Source: an uncultured Collinsella sp.
GTDB taxonomy: Bacteria; Actinomycetota; Coriobacteriia; Coriobacteriales; Coriobacteriaceae
DNA length: 64,000 nt
Reading direction: 5' to 3'
Assembly: GCA_947642445.1 (NCBI GenBank)
Contig: CANRSF010000006.1
Span: 38,451-102,450 of the forward strand
A program made the position numbers and the translations under genes. How positions within the stretch are numbered: position 1 is the stretch's first letter; each line of letters opens with the position of its first letter. Of the stretch, positions 8,855 through 16,874 are shown piece after piece. The notes under the pieces are model-generated. The model was not told the origin of the DNA. It made no database searches and worked only from the letters and a program-made list of their open reading frames with translations.

Positions 8855-9322
8855 TTAGGCCTCGTCGACGACCTTGAGGCCGCGCGTGTGGTCGATCTCG
8901 TTGAGGAGGTTAACGCGACGCTCGTGACGACCGCCCTCGAACTCGGCGTCGAGCCATTCGTCGACAATCATCTTGGCGAGCTCGGAGCCCACGACGCGGG
9001 CGCCAAAGGCCAGCACGTTGGTGTTGTTGTGCATACGGGAGAGCTTGGCGCTGAAGGGCTCGGAGCACACGACGGCGCGTACGCCCTCGACCTTGTTGGC
9101 AGCCAGGCTAATCCCGACGCCGGTACCGCAGATCAAGATACCCAGGTCGACGTCACCGTTGGCCACGGCCTTGCCCACCTTGTAACCGGCGATGGGGTAG
9201 TCGAAGCTCTCGGAGGTGTCGGTGCCATAGTTCACGACCTCGCAGCCGCGCTCCTTCAGGTGCTCGGAAATGATGTTCTTGAGCTCGACGGCGGCGTGGT
9301 CGTTACCGATACCGATCTTCAT
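8855..9322 (-). CDS. rpiB: Ribose-5-phosphate isomerase B
   Basis: The product is 155 residues of the RpiB/LacAB family. It interconverts ribose 5-phosphate and ribulose 5-phosphate. The N-terminus IGNDHAAVELK and the active-site segment CGTGVGIS (catalytic Cys near residue 66) fit RpiB, as does HNNTNVLAFGARV. The ATG at 9322 follows AGAGAGGAAC. The gene is divergent from cyuA; the shared upstream region contains an AAACGCT operator-like repeat. Confidence 0.93.
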   Translation of the reverse strand: MKIGIGNDHAAVELKNIISEHLKERGCEVVNYGTDTSESFDYPIAGYKVGKAVANGDVDLGILICGTGVGISLAANKVEGVRAVVCSEPFSAKLSRMHNNTNVLAFGARVVGSELAKMIVDEWLDAEFEGGRHERRVNLLNEIDHTRGLKVVDEA

Positions 9323-9403
9323 GAGTGGTTCCTCTCTGGTCCGTGCGGCGGAATTGCTAAAGGTTTTACCGCGTTCGACTGCATGATAGCGCGACTTTTG
9401 CGT

Positions 9404-9433
9404 AAACGCTTGAGCGTTTTTTGGTCAAACGCT
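9404..9433. promoter_or_regulatory. AAACGCT inverted repeat plus third half-site
   Basis: The sequence AAACGCTTGAGCGTTT (9404-9419) is a perfect 7+2+7 palindrome. A third half-site AAACGCT follows at 9427-9433. It lies between divergent rpiB and cyuA, 80 bp from the rpiB start. It looks like a repressor operator of the LacI style, but no cognate regulator is in the window. Confidence 0.5.
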
Positions 9434-9593
9434 TTAGCAGGCAACAAGACCGGCTTCTCATGAATGAATGCCGTCAGTTTGCGCTCGTGCGCCGTCTGCC
9501 GGAACTATGGTTGCGGTTTTTGATGCATTGTTATCAAATAAAAGAGCTAACTATTATCGAGAGCCCAGTTCGTTATGTAAGCAGGAGATACCT

Positions 9594-10913
9594 ATGCCTA
9601 CCGATTTCCTTCGTGATGCCGCGTTTTGCGATGTTTTGAACCGCGAGCTTGTCTGTGCGCTCGGCTGCACCGAGCCTATTGCCGTTGCCTATGCAGCGGC
9701 GCTGGCGAGCCAGACGCTCGGTTGCGAACCCGATCATATGGACGTTGCCTGCTCGGGCAACATCATCAAGAACGTTAAGAGCGTGACCGTGCCCAACTCG
9801 GGCGGTATGCACGGTATTGAAGCGGCAGCCGTGCTGGGTGCCGTGGGCGGTGACGCCAAGAGCGCGCTCGAGGTGCTCGAGAGCGTTAACGACGAAGATC
9901 GTGCTCGCGTGGCCGAGCTCCTCGCCGATGCCGGTTACTGCGGTGTATCGCTTGTCGAGGGTGTGCCCAACCTCTACATCAAGGTGACTGCCACGGCCGG
10001 GGGCCATACCGCGGTCGTCGAGATTACCGATCACCACACTAATGTCACGTGCCATACGCTCGATGGTATTCCGGTATGCGGCAAGTCGGCGGGGGAGTGC
10101 GCCGCCTGCGCCGAGCGCGTGGTGGCCGAGCGTGCGGCAGATAACGCCGATACGCCCATGTCCATTGATTCCATCATCGACTTTATCGAGGACGGTGACA
10201 TTGAGGGCGCCCGCGCTGCCGTTGAGCGTCAGATTGAGCTGAATGGCGCAATCAGTGCCGAGGGCCTTGCGCACGCTTGGGGCGCCGAGGTGGGTCGTAC
10301 GCTGCTGGGTGCTCGTGCCGATGACGTCGCCTGCCGTGCCCGTGCCCGTGCGGCCGCCGGGTCCGACGCCCGCATGAACGGTTGCGCGCTGCCGGTCGCC
10401 ATTGTGTGCGGCTCGGGCAATCAAGGCATTACCTGCGCATTGCCCGTCATGGAGTATGCCGAGTACCTGCGTTGCGACCACGAGCGTCTGGTGCGCGCCG
10501 TGATGCTGTCCGATCTTATCGCCGTGCATATCAAGAGCTATATTGGTGCGCTTTCGGCGTTTTGCGGCGCTATTTGCGCCGCGTGCGGCGCCGGCGCTGC
10601 GATTACCTGGCTGTGCGGTGGCACGCGCGAGCAGATTGGCGCGACGGTCTCGAATACGCTCGGTAACGTGGGCGGCATCGTGTGCGACGGCGCCAAGGCG
10701 AGTTGTGCCGCCAAGATTTCGGCTGCCGTCGATGCGGCGATTCTGGGACATGACATGGCCATGCAGGGGCGTGGCTTCCGTGCCGGCGAGGGTTTGATCC
10801 AGGATACCGTCGAGCAGACGATTGCCAGCATGGGCTACGTGGGCCGTGTGGGTATGAAGGACACCGACGTCGAGATCCTCAACATCATGATCGGCAAAAC
10901 CCAAGTGTGCTAG
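9594..10913 (+). CDS. cyuA: L-cysteine desulfidase (UPF0597/CyuA family)
   Basis: The product is 439 residues, related to the serine dehydratase alpha chain fold. Family members convert L-cysteine to pyruvate, ammonia and sulfide using a labile [4Fe-4S] cluster, typically in anaerobes. The cluster-ligand motif GCTEP places Cys at residue 25, the same position as in characterised desulfidases. The block IVCGSGNQGI and the C-terminal GMKDTDVEIL are family signatures. The ATG at 9594 follows AGGAGA; upstream in-frame starts lack a site. The 3' end overlaps the convergent HAD gene by a few bases. Confidence 0.85.
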   Translation: MPTDFLRDAAFCDVLNRELVCALGCTEPIAVAYAAALASQTLGCEPDHMDVACSGNIIKNVKSVTVPNSGGMHGIEAAAVLGAVGGDAKSALEVLESVNDEDRARVAELLADAGYCGVSLVEGVPNLYIKVTATAGGHTAVVEITDHHTNVTCHTLDGIPVCGKSAGECAACAERVVAERAADNADTPMSIDSIIDFIEDGDIEGARAAVERQIELNGAISAEGLAHAWGAEVGRTLLGARADDVACRARARAAAGSDARMNGCALPVAIVCGSGNQGITCALPVMEYAEYLRCDHERLVRAVMLSDLIAVHIKSYIGALSAFCGAICAACGAGAAITWLCGGTREQIGATVSNTLGNVGGIVCDGAKASCAAKISAAVDAAILGHDMAMQGRGFRAGEGLIQDTVEQTIASMGYVGRVGMKDTDVEILNIMIGKTQVC

Positions 10914-11668
10914 GACAGTTCGTCGGCTACTTGGTGTTCGTAGAAGGCTTCTACTACGGCGTTAAAGTCGCGGGCGAAGCCTTCCATGGTTCCGCGCCAG
11001 GTGACTCGGTTGGGCTTGCCCTGGCCTACATAGGCAGTCTGAATGCCGCAGGCGGGTTTAGGGAAGTCGCGTTTGGGATCGTTGCCCACCATAAGGACCT
11101 CGTGCGGTTCGAGCCCCATCACCTGAAGCTGCTCTAGATAGTAGGTGGCATCAGGCTTGCAGCGGGTGGCGTTTCCCATGTGCGTGACGAGCTCAAAGGG
11201 GGCGTCGGCCAGGTCGCCCCAACCCATGCGGCACTCGATGGCCCCCTGCGGAAAGCTGGGGTTGGTAAAGAGCGCGCAGCGCAGCCCTGCGTCCTGTACG
11301 GCCTGAAGCGCGGCGTGTGCGCCCGGCATGGCATGGGCGTTGATGAGTTCGTCATTCTTGTACGGAAGAACTTCGCGGTCGTAGTAGGTAAACGCCTCGT
11401 AGATAAGTGGGTCCGAGAGGCAAATGCCGCATCGGCGCTCGACCTCTTCTTGGTAAAACTCAAGATTGGTGCGATTGTCCGTGCTGCTGCGGCGATTGGC
11501 GTTGAGGTCGACCAGGATGGTGCCGAGGCGTGCAATCGTGCCACCGCGGCTGCGGCGCCCGATATCCGCGAGCATCGAAGAGACATCCTTAAAATAGCGA
11601 AGGATGAACGCGTTGAGGTTGATGCTAAGAAGCGTTTCGTCCATATCGAAAACGACTGCTTTGAGCAC
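10910..11668 (-). CDS. HAD-superfamily hydrolase
   Basis: A 252-residue cytoplasmic phosphatase-like protein. Motif I AVVFDMDETLLS lies near the N-terminus, the motif II region is LRCALFTNPSF, and motif IV is MVGNDPKRDF. The substrate is unknown. I chose a GTG start at 11668 because AAAGG precedes it by 7 bases and motif I then falls at residues 4-15, as in relatives. Longer starts up to 11839 would add an AT-rich leader without similarity. The stop overlaps the cyuA stop by 3 bases on the opposite strand. Confidence 0.8.
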   Translation of the reverse strand: MLKAVVFDMDETLLSINLNAFILRYFKDVSSMLADIGRRSRGGTIARLGTILVDLNANRRSSTDNRTNLEFYQEEVERRCGICLSDPLIYEAFTYYDREVLPYKNDELINAHAMPGAHAALQAVQDAGLRCALFTNPSFPQGAIECRMGWGDLADAPFELVTHMGNATRCKPDATYYLEQLQVMGLEPHEVLMVGNDPKRDFPKPACGIQTAYVGQGKPNRVTWRGTMEGFARDFNAVVEAFYEHQVADELS

Positions 11669-11983
11669 GCGGGCACCTTTCTCGAAAAATCGATCTAGAA
11701 TCGTTGGCTCCGGATACTTTACCCCAAAGCCGAATGCCTGGCTGGTTATCGTCAAGTTGCGGAGACGTGTGTTCATAAGATTACGAAAAAGTCTCCACAC
11801 GAGTAAAAAATCGCAGTTCACGCTTGAAATCGAACTCATTTCCCCGTAACCTATACGAACGTGATTGCATAAGCGTCACATTAGTATCTGTCGGCTCCCG
11901 AGTGTTCCTAAACGTTGTGTGCTTGTCGCACCCTTCTGTAGGTCCTAGCAATCGGGGCCCCGTAGTTCGAAAGGGGTCCACCT
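11669..11983. promoter_or_regulatory. Divergent upstream region of HAD gene and rpsA
   Basis: 315 bp with no gene. It must contain the rpsA promoter and leader. A short palindrome GGGGCCCC sits 25 bp before the rpsA start. I see no confident promoter hexamers or S1-type autoregulatory fold. Confidence 0.35.
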
Positions 11984-13150
11984 TTGAGTGAGATTCAGAA
12001 CTCGTCCATTTTCTCTCTTGACGATGTCAACGAGGAGGAGATGAACAACCTCATCGACGGTACGATTACCGACTTTGATGAGGGCGATCTCGTTAACGGC
12101 ACTGTCGTTAAGATCGAGCATGACGAGGTGCTCGTTGACATCGGATTCAAGTCCGAGGGCGTTATCCCGGTCCGCGAGCTGTCCATCCGCAAGGACGCTA
12201 ACCCTGCAGACATCGTTGCACTCGGTGATCCCATCGAGGCCCTGGTTCTCCAGAAGGAGGACAAGGACGGTCGTCTGGTCCTGTCCAAGAAGCGTGCCGA
12301 GTACGAGCGTGCTTGGAACCGCATCGAGGAGAAGTTCAACTCCGGCGAGAACGTCGAGGGCGAGGTTATCGAGGTTGTCAAGGGCGGCCTGATCCTCGAC
12401 ATCGGCCTGCGTGGCTTCCTGCCCGCTTCCCTCGTCGACCTCCGTCGCGTCAAGGACCTCACCTCTTACATGGGCACCCGCATCGAGGCCCGCGTCATCG
12501 AGATGGACCGCAACCGCAACAACGTCGTCCTCTCCCGTCGCGTCGTGCTCGAGGAGTCCCGTAAGGCCGAGCGCTCCGAGATCCTGTCCAAGCTCAAGTC
12601 TGGCATGCGTCTCCAGGGCACCGTTTCCTCCATCGTCGACTTCGGCGCCTTCGTCGACCTCGGCGGTATCGACGGCCTCATCCACATCTCCGAGCTCTCT
12701 TGGAACCACGTCAACCATCCTTCCGAGGTTGTCAAGGTCGGCCAGGAGGTCGAGGTCGAGGTTCTCGACGTCGATCTCAACCGCGAGCGCATCTCCCTGG
12801 GTCTCAAGCAGACCACCGAGGATCCGTGGCGCGCACTGGTCAAGAAGTACCCCGTCGGCGCTATCGTCGAGGGCACTGTGACCAAGCTTGTCCCGTTCGG
12901 CGCTTTTGTCGACCTGGGCGAGGGCATCGAGGGCCTGGTGCACATCTCCGAGATGGCCAACAAACACGTCGACCAGCCTTCTCAGGTTACCCACGTGGGC
13001 GACAAGGTTCAGGTCAAGGTCATGGAGATCGACCTCGACCGTCGTCGTATCTCCCTGTCCATGAAGTCCGCTGCTGAGACTCTGGGCGTTGAGATCGAGG
13101 TTACCCCGCTGCCTTCCGAGAAGAAGGACGAGGAGACCGACGCCGAGTAA
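11984..13150 (+). CDS. rpsA: 30S ribosomal protein S1, four S1 domains
   Basis: The product is 388 residues and helps bring mRNA to the 30S subunit. Four S1 RNA-binding domains lie at roughly residues 29-98, 121-185, 206-275 and 291-360, each with the G-x-V-x-G and FGAFVDLG or equivalent pattern. Enterobacterial S1 has six; four is usual in actinobacteria. The first in-frame start is a TTG at 11984, preceded by AAAGGGG, giving an N-terminus MSEIQNSSIFSL. The tail is acidic. It ends at a clean terminator. Confidence 0.93.
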   Translation: MSEIQNSSIFSLDDVNEEEMNNLIDGTITDFDEGDLVNGTVVKIEHDEVLVDIGFKSEGVIPVRELSIRKDANPADIVALGDPIEALVLQKEDKDGRLVLSKKRAEYERAWNRIEEKFNSGENVEGEVIEVVKGGLILDIGLRGFLPASLVDLRRVKDLTSYMGTRIEARVIEMDRNRNNVVLSRRVVLEESRKAERSEILSKLKSGMRLQGTVSSIVDFGAFVDLGGIDGLIHISELSWNHVNHPSEVVKVGQEVEVEVLDVDLNRERISLGLKQTTEDPWRALVKKYPVGAIVEGTVTKLVPFGAFVDLGEGIEGLVHISEMANKHVDQPSQVTHVGDKVQVKVMEIDLDRRRISLSMKSAAETLGVEIEVTPLPSEKKDEETDAE

Positions 13151-13174
13151 ATCGGTTTGACGATCACTTGTTTT

Positions 13175-13207
13175 AAGGGATCCGTCCGTAATGGACGGGT
13201 CCCTTTT
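13175..13207 (+). terminator. Terminator of rpsA
   Basis: A 13-bp stem (AAGGGATCCGTCC with one T-G pair in the partner) closes a GTAAT loop and runs into TTTTT. Confidence 0.9.
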
Positions 13208-13470
13208 TGCATTTGCTGCTGAGGTGCGCGATGTCGTCCGCGCGCAATGCTGTCCGAGCTGTCCACAGGCTATTAGGTTTTCGGTGCATGAAAAAATGCC
13301 GACATCCCGCCTCGGGGAGGAGGCGGGAACGCACCGAGTAGACGGAGGGGTGCGGAGCGCGGTCGCGTCTCGACCGACGACGTTGCCCATCGACAGGACC
13401 ATTGTAGCGCATGGCGGTTCTTGGTTTATCGTGTCGAGCGTTTGCGTTGTGCCATTGCCTGCGGCAACGG
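13208..13470. other. Gene-free region with a nested hairpin
   Basis: No gene is supported between rpsA and rnpB. At 13281-13337 an outer stem (CGGTGC with GCACCG) encloses a perfect 9-bp stem TCCCGCCTC/GAGGCGGGA (13305-13328, loop GGGGAG). Read on the minus strand, the inner stem is followed by TGTCGGCATTTTTT, so it may be a minus-strand terminator or part of a small RNA. Confidence 0.4.
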
Positions 13471-13481
13471 TGTGTTACACT
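13453..13481 (+). promoter_or_regulatory. rnpB promoter
   Basis: An extended -10 (TGTTACACT, hexamer TACACT at 13476-13481) lies 13 bases before the RNase P RNA. The -35 is weak (ATTGCC-like near 13454). Several strong genes in the window use the same TGnTA-type -10. Confidence 0.6.
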
Positions 13482-13493
13482 CTTGCACTGCTG

Positions 13494-13849
13494 AGTGGGC
13501 CAGACGGTCGCGCGATGTGCTGCTTGCAGTACGCGTGAGGAAAGTCCGGGCTCCAGAGGGCGGGATGCCGGCTAACGGCCGGGCGGAGTGATCCGACGGA
13601 AAGCGCCGCAGAAAAGAAGACTCCCACCTGCGCCGCAAGGCGTAAAGGGAAAAGCTGAAACGGTGGTGTAAGAGACCACCAGCGTCGTGGCAACATGGCG
13701 GCTTGGCAAGCCCCATCCGGAGCAAGCGCGAATAGGAACGCTATGGGCCGGCCCGGTCCGCGTTCGGGTAGCGTGCGTGGAGCTGCACGGTAACGTGCAG
13801 ACAAGATAAATGACCGTTCACGACAGAACCCGGCTTATCGGCCCACTTG
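13494..13849 (+). ncRNA. rnpB: RNase P RNA, bacterial type A
   Basis: The catalytic RNA that trims tRNA 5' leaders. The universally conserved block GAGGAAAGTCCGGGCTCC-like (13537-13555) and the 3' block AGACAGAACCCGGCTTAT-like (13820-13836) are present. The ends pair as P1: AGTGGGCC at 13494 with GGCCCACT at 13840-13847. The length of about 356 nt fits type A. The strong internal stems make every frame across it spurious. Confidence 0.95.
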
Positions 13850-13856
13850 GCACTTT

Positions 13857-13980
13857 GTTGACGCTGCGAACCCGTCAGCGCGGCAATCTGCCTTTCAAAC
13901 CTTCGGGCATGACCATAAGGTCAATGCCCTCGGCTTTCAAAGCACCTTGCTCGCGCTGACGGGTTCTCGCTTTCGTTGAC
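13857..13980. repeat. R2 structured intergenic repeat, copy 1
   Basis: Outer arms AACCCGTCAGCGCG (13869-13882) and its perfect complement (13952-13965) are flanked by GACGCTGCG and a CGC..GTTGAC end. Inside, a second stem GGGCATGAC / GTC-A-ATGCCC (13905-13929) has the loop CATAAG and one bulged base. The single-stranded blocks GGCAATCTGCC, TTCAAAC and GCACCTTG are shared with copy 2 at 53620-53736. It directly follows rnpB. Confidence 0.85.
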
Positions 13981-14066
13981 GGAATCATCGGCGTTGCCAT
14001 TCTTTTTACTAGGGTTATCGTATTATTGAGGCTGTTTGTTGCCGCGCTTAGTTTTGTTGAGGGGCT

Positions 14067-14705
14067 TTGTTGGACAGCTATTTTACTCTGCAATCGAATA
14101 TTGAGGTTTCGGGCGAGTTTGTGGACCGCAAGAGTCGGTTTATTGCCCAGCTGGTCCATATTGAGTCCGAGGACGAGGCGAATGCCTTTATCGAGATGGT
14201 TCGCAAGCGTCATTACGACGCTCGACACAATGTTCCCGCGTGGATTTTGGTCGATGGACGCGAGCGCCAGAGCGATGATGGTGAGCCGAGCCGCACGAGC
14301 GGTATGCCGACACTCGAGGTGTTGCGCGGTGCGGAGCTCAAAAATGTTTGCTGCGTAGTGACACGCTATTTTGGTGGTACGTTGTTGGGGCCCGGTGGCT
14401 TGGTACGCGCCTATACCGCGGCGACGCAGGCGGCGGTGGCCGCGGCTCAGGAGGCCGGGCAGATCGTCGAGATGACGAGTGTCGTGCCTGTTGACGTGCA
14501 TGTGGCCTATCCGCAGTATGAGCAGGTGCTTCGCTTGGCCCAGGATTCCGGTGCCAAGGTTTCGGATACCGAGTACGCGGATGCCGTGACGATTCATTTG
14601 GTGTTTAAGGCGGGGGAGCAGGAGCCGTTTTGCGTTAAGATGCGCGAGCTTATGGCGGGGCGCGAGGAGATTGAGGTCGGCGCTCCCGAATTTGCCGAGT
14701 TCTAA
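14067..14705 (+). CDS. YigZ/IMPACT family protein
   Basis: A 212-residue member of the UPF0029 YigZ family, whose eukaryotic relative IMPACT regulates translation; the bacterial role is not established. The N-terminal domain carries HNVPAWILVDGRE and DDGEPSRTSGMPTLEVL, then RYFGGTLLGPGGLVRAY, all family signatures. A smaller C-terminal ferredoxin-like domain (about 140-212) is usual. The start is TTG, either 14067 or the adjacent 14070, with GAGGGG upstream. It lies downstream of rnpB and an R2 repeat. Confidence 0.88.
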   Translation: MLDSYFTLQSNIEVSGEFVDRKSRFIAQLVHIESEDEANAFIEMVRKRHYDARHNVPAWILVDGRERQSDDGEPSRTSGMPTLEVLRGAELKNVCCVVTRYFGGTLLGPGGLVRAYTAATQAAVAAAQEAGQIVEMTSVVPVDVHVAYPQYEQVLRLAQDSGAKVSDTEYADAVTIHLVFKAGEQEPFCVKMRELMAGREEIEVGAPEFAEF

Positions 14706-14706
14706 C

Positions 14707-14759
14707 GACGACGGCCGGCGTGCTTTTGGATGAATCCCAAGCGCGCCGGCCATCGTTTT
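14707..14759. terminator. Terminator between convergent yigZ-like and C_GCAxxG genes
   Basis: A 13-bp stem (GGCCGGCGTGCTT with one T-G pair) closes a loop and ends CATCGTTTT on the plus strand. Confidence 0.8.
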
Positions 14760-14772
14760 ATGTTGTCGCCGT

Positions 14773-15219
14773 TTACTCGGCGAGCTGCTTTAGCACATCG
14801 CAGGCGATGTCGACGGCGTCGTCGATGCAGCCGGGGCAGCTGCGGAGCGGACCCTGGTCCGATCCGACGCCTTTGAGCGTGCCGCAGACGGTCGTGGTGT
14901 TCTTCTCGCCAAAGCGCTTGGCAATCTCGCGCGACAGCTTGTAGGTCTGGCCCTTGGTCTTGGGGTTCTCCATACCGTCGCTCATCACAAAGCCCATGAT
15001 GGCCACGGCGCCCGAGATGGCGCCGCAGGTCTCGGTCATGCCGCCCATGCCGGCGCCAAAGCCCTCGGTGAGGGTAAAGGCGATCTGGGGGTCGAGCCCC
15101 ACAGCGGGCGCGAGCGTGCAAGCGACAGCCTGGGCGCAGTTAAAGCCGCGGGCGTGGTACTCGGCAGCCTGAGCCTGACAGGCGGTGATGTCGAGCTGGG
15201 CTGTATCGATTTGCTTCAT
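14773..15219 (-). CDS. C_GCAxxG_C_C family protein
   Basis: A 148-residue protein of a redox-associated family named for its cysteine pattern. Visible cysteines are GFNCAQAVAC, ETCGAISGAV, TTTVCGTLKG and SCPGCIDD, matching the family's five conserved Cys, which suggests metal or Fe-S binding. Members are common in anaerobes and are often annotated as putative redox-active proteins; the exact role is unknown. The ATG at 15219 follows AAGGAG. It is divergent from the sulfhydrylase gene. Confidence 0.85.
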   Translation of the reverse strand: MKQIDTAQLDITACQAQAAEYHARGFNCAQAVACTLAPAVGLDPQIAFTLTEGFGAGMGGMTETCGAISGAVAIMGFVMSDGMENPKTKGQTYKLSREIAKRFGEKNTTTVCGTLKGVGSDQGPLRSCPGCIDDAVDIACDVLKQLAE

Positions 15220-15448
15220 CGGTGTCTCCTTGATTACGGTGTACCCGCCTATGGTACCCTTGCTGGCGCATTCGTTCATCGAGAGCTTTATGCATACCTC
15301 ACCGTTATTGTCGTACCAATACCTAAGTGTGGGGCAAATGAGCCCGAAGCATCTATCCAATAACCTACCTTGAGGATGGGTTGAGAGGGGTGCGGGGTAG
15401 CGGTATCGTGAACCGAATAAAATCAAAACCCAAGTAAGGGAGTTGGAT

Positions 15449-16732
15449 ATGAGCGAGCAGACCATCGGTACCACGTGCGTTCAGGGCGGCTATCATCCGG
15501 GCGATGCGGAGCCGCGCCAGGTGCCCATCTACCAGTCCACCACGTGGAAATACGACACGTCCGAGCACATGGGCAAGCTGTTTGACCTGGAGGAGTCGGG
15601 CTACTTCTACAGCCGTCTGCAGAATCCCACGTGCGATCTGGTCGCCGCCAAGATCTGCGAGATGGAGGGCGGCACCGCTGCGATGCTCACGAGTTCGGGC
15701 ATGGCCGCGAACTTCCTCGCGATCTTTAACGTGGCCGGTGCCGGTGATCACGTGGTCGCGAGCTCTGCTATCTACGGCGGTACGTATAACCTGCTCGCCC
15801 ACACCATGGGCCGCATGGGCGTGACTTGCACGTTTGTCGCCCCCGACTGCACCGATGAGGAGCTCGAGGCAGCCTTTGAGCCCAATACCAAGCTTGTCTT
15901 TGGCGAGACGATTGCCAACCCCGCCCTTGCCGTGCTCGATATTGAGCGCTTTGCCAAGGCCGCGCATGACCACGGTGTGCCGCTGATGGTCGACAACACC
16001 TTCCCGACGCCCGTGATGTGCCGTCCCTTTGAGTGGGGTGCCGACATCGTTACGCACTCCACCACCAAGTACATGGATGGACATGCCGCCTACCTGGGCG
16101 GCGTGATCGTCGACCACGGCCAGTTTGACTGGATGGCCCATGCAGACAAGTTCCCGGGTCTCACCACGCCTGACGAGAGCTACCACGGCGTGACCTATGC
16201 CGAGAAGTTCGGCCGTGAGGGCGCCTTTATTACCAAGGCCACCGCGCAGCTCATGCGCGACCTCGGCCCCATGCAGAACCCGCAGGCGGCATTCTTCTTG
16301 AACAGCTCGCTCGAGAGCCTGCATGTGCGCATGCCGCGTCATTGCGAGAACGGCTTGGCCGTTGCCAAGTTCCTGCAGAGCCATCCCAAGGTGCGCTTCG
16401 TGAGCTATCCGGGCCTGGAGGGCGATAAGTACTATGACCTGGCTCAGAAGTACATGCCCAACGGTACTTGCGGCGTTGTGAGCTTTGGCTTTAACGGTGG
16501 TCGCGCGGCGGCCGAGACCTTTATGAAGAGCCTCAAGCTCGCCCAGATCGCCACGCATGTGGCCGACGCCCGCACTTGCTGCCTGCATCCCGCTAACGCT
16601 ACGCATCGCCAGATGAACGATGAGGAGCTCATCGCCTGCGGCATCTCCGCCGACATGGTGCGCCTGTCGTGCGGCCTCGAGGACACGGCCGATCTGATTG
16701 CCGACCTTGAGCAGGCGCTCGAGCAGTGCTAG
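15449..16732 (+). CDS. metY: O-acetylhomoserine aminocarboxypropyltransferase
   Basis: A 427-residue PLP enzyme of the Cys/Met metabolism family. It most likely makes homocysteine from O-acetylhomoserine and sulfide. The Schiff-base lysine lies in THSTTKYMDGH near residue 206. ETIANPALAVLDIE and VDNTFPTPVMCRPFEWGAD match the MetY subgroup more than cystathionine lyases, and the length is typical for MetY. A methionine gamma-lyase role cannot be excluded. The ATG at 15449 follows AAGGGAG. No SAM riboswitch is visible upstream. Confidence 0.82.
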   Translation: MSEQTIGTTCVQGGYHPGDAEPRQVPIYQSTTWKYDTSEHMGKLFDLEESGYFYSRLQNPTCDLVAAKICEMEGGTAAMLTSSGMAANFLAIFNVAGAGDHVVASSAIYGGTYNLLAHTMGRMGVTCTFVAPDCTDEELEAAFEPNTKLVFGETIANPALAVLDIERFAKAAHDHGVPLMVDNTFPTPVMCRPFEWGADIVTHSTTKYMDGHAAYLGGVIVDHGQFDWMAHADKFPGLTTPDESYHGVTYAEKFGREGAFITKATAQLMRDLGPMQNPQAAFFLNSSLESLHVRMPRHCENGLAVAKFLQSHPKVRFVSYPGLEGDKYYDLAQKYMPNGTCGVVSFGFNGGRAAAETFMKSLKLAQIATHVADARTCCLHPANATHRQMNDEELIACGISADMVRLSCGLEDTADLIADLEQALEQC

Positions 16733-16748
16733 GCTAGCGTTCGCATAA

Positions 16749-16785
16749 GTCGCCGATGCCGACAGAGGGCTTCGGCGACCTTTAC
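16749..16785 (+). terminator. Hairpin after metY
   Basis: An 8-bp perfect stem GTCGCCGA/TCGGCGAC with a 15-nt loop is followed by CTTTACG. Confidence 0.55.
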
Positions 16786-16802
16786 GTTCCGATTCCGTAG
16801 GC

Positions 16803-16848
16803 GGGAGCCCAATCGCGGCTGTTTGCAGGCGATTGGGGCCCCGTTTTT
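16803..16848 (+). terminator. Second hairpin after metY with T-run
   Basis: A stem around CCCAATCGC/GCGATTGGG with GGG/CCC outer pairs runs into GTTTTTGTG just before the MFS gene. Confidence 0.75.
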
Positions 16849-16874
16849 GTGTTGCGCCACTCGAAAGGATGGAT

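Noticed and set aside
13494..13849. Coding frames across the RNase P RNA
   Set aside because: They run through conserved RNA stems and have no ribosome sites.
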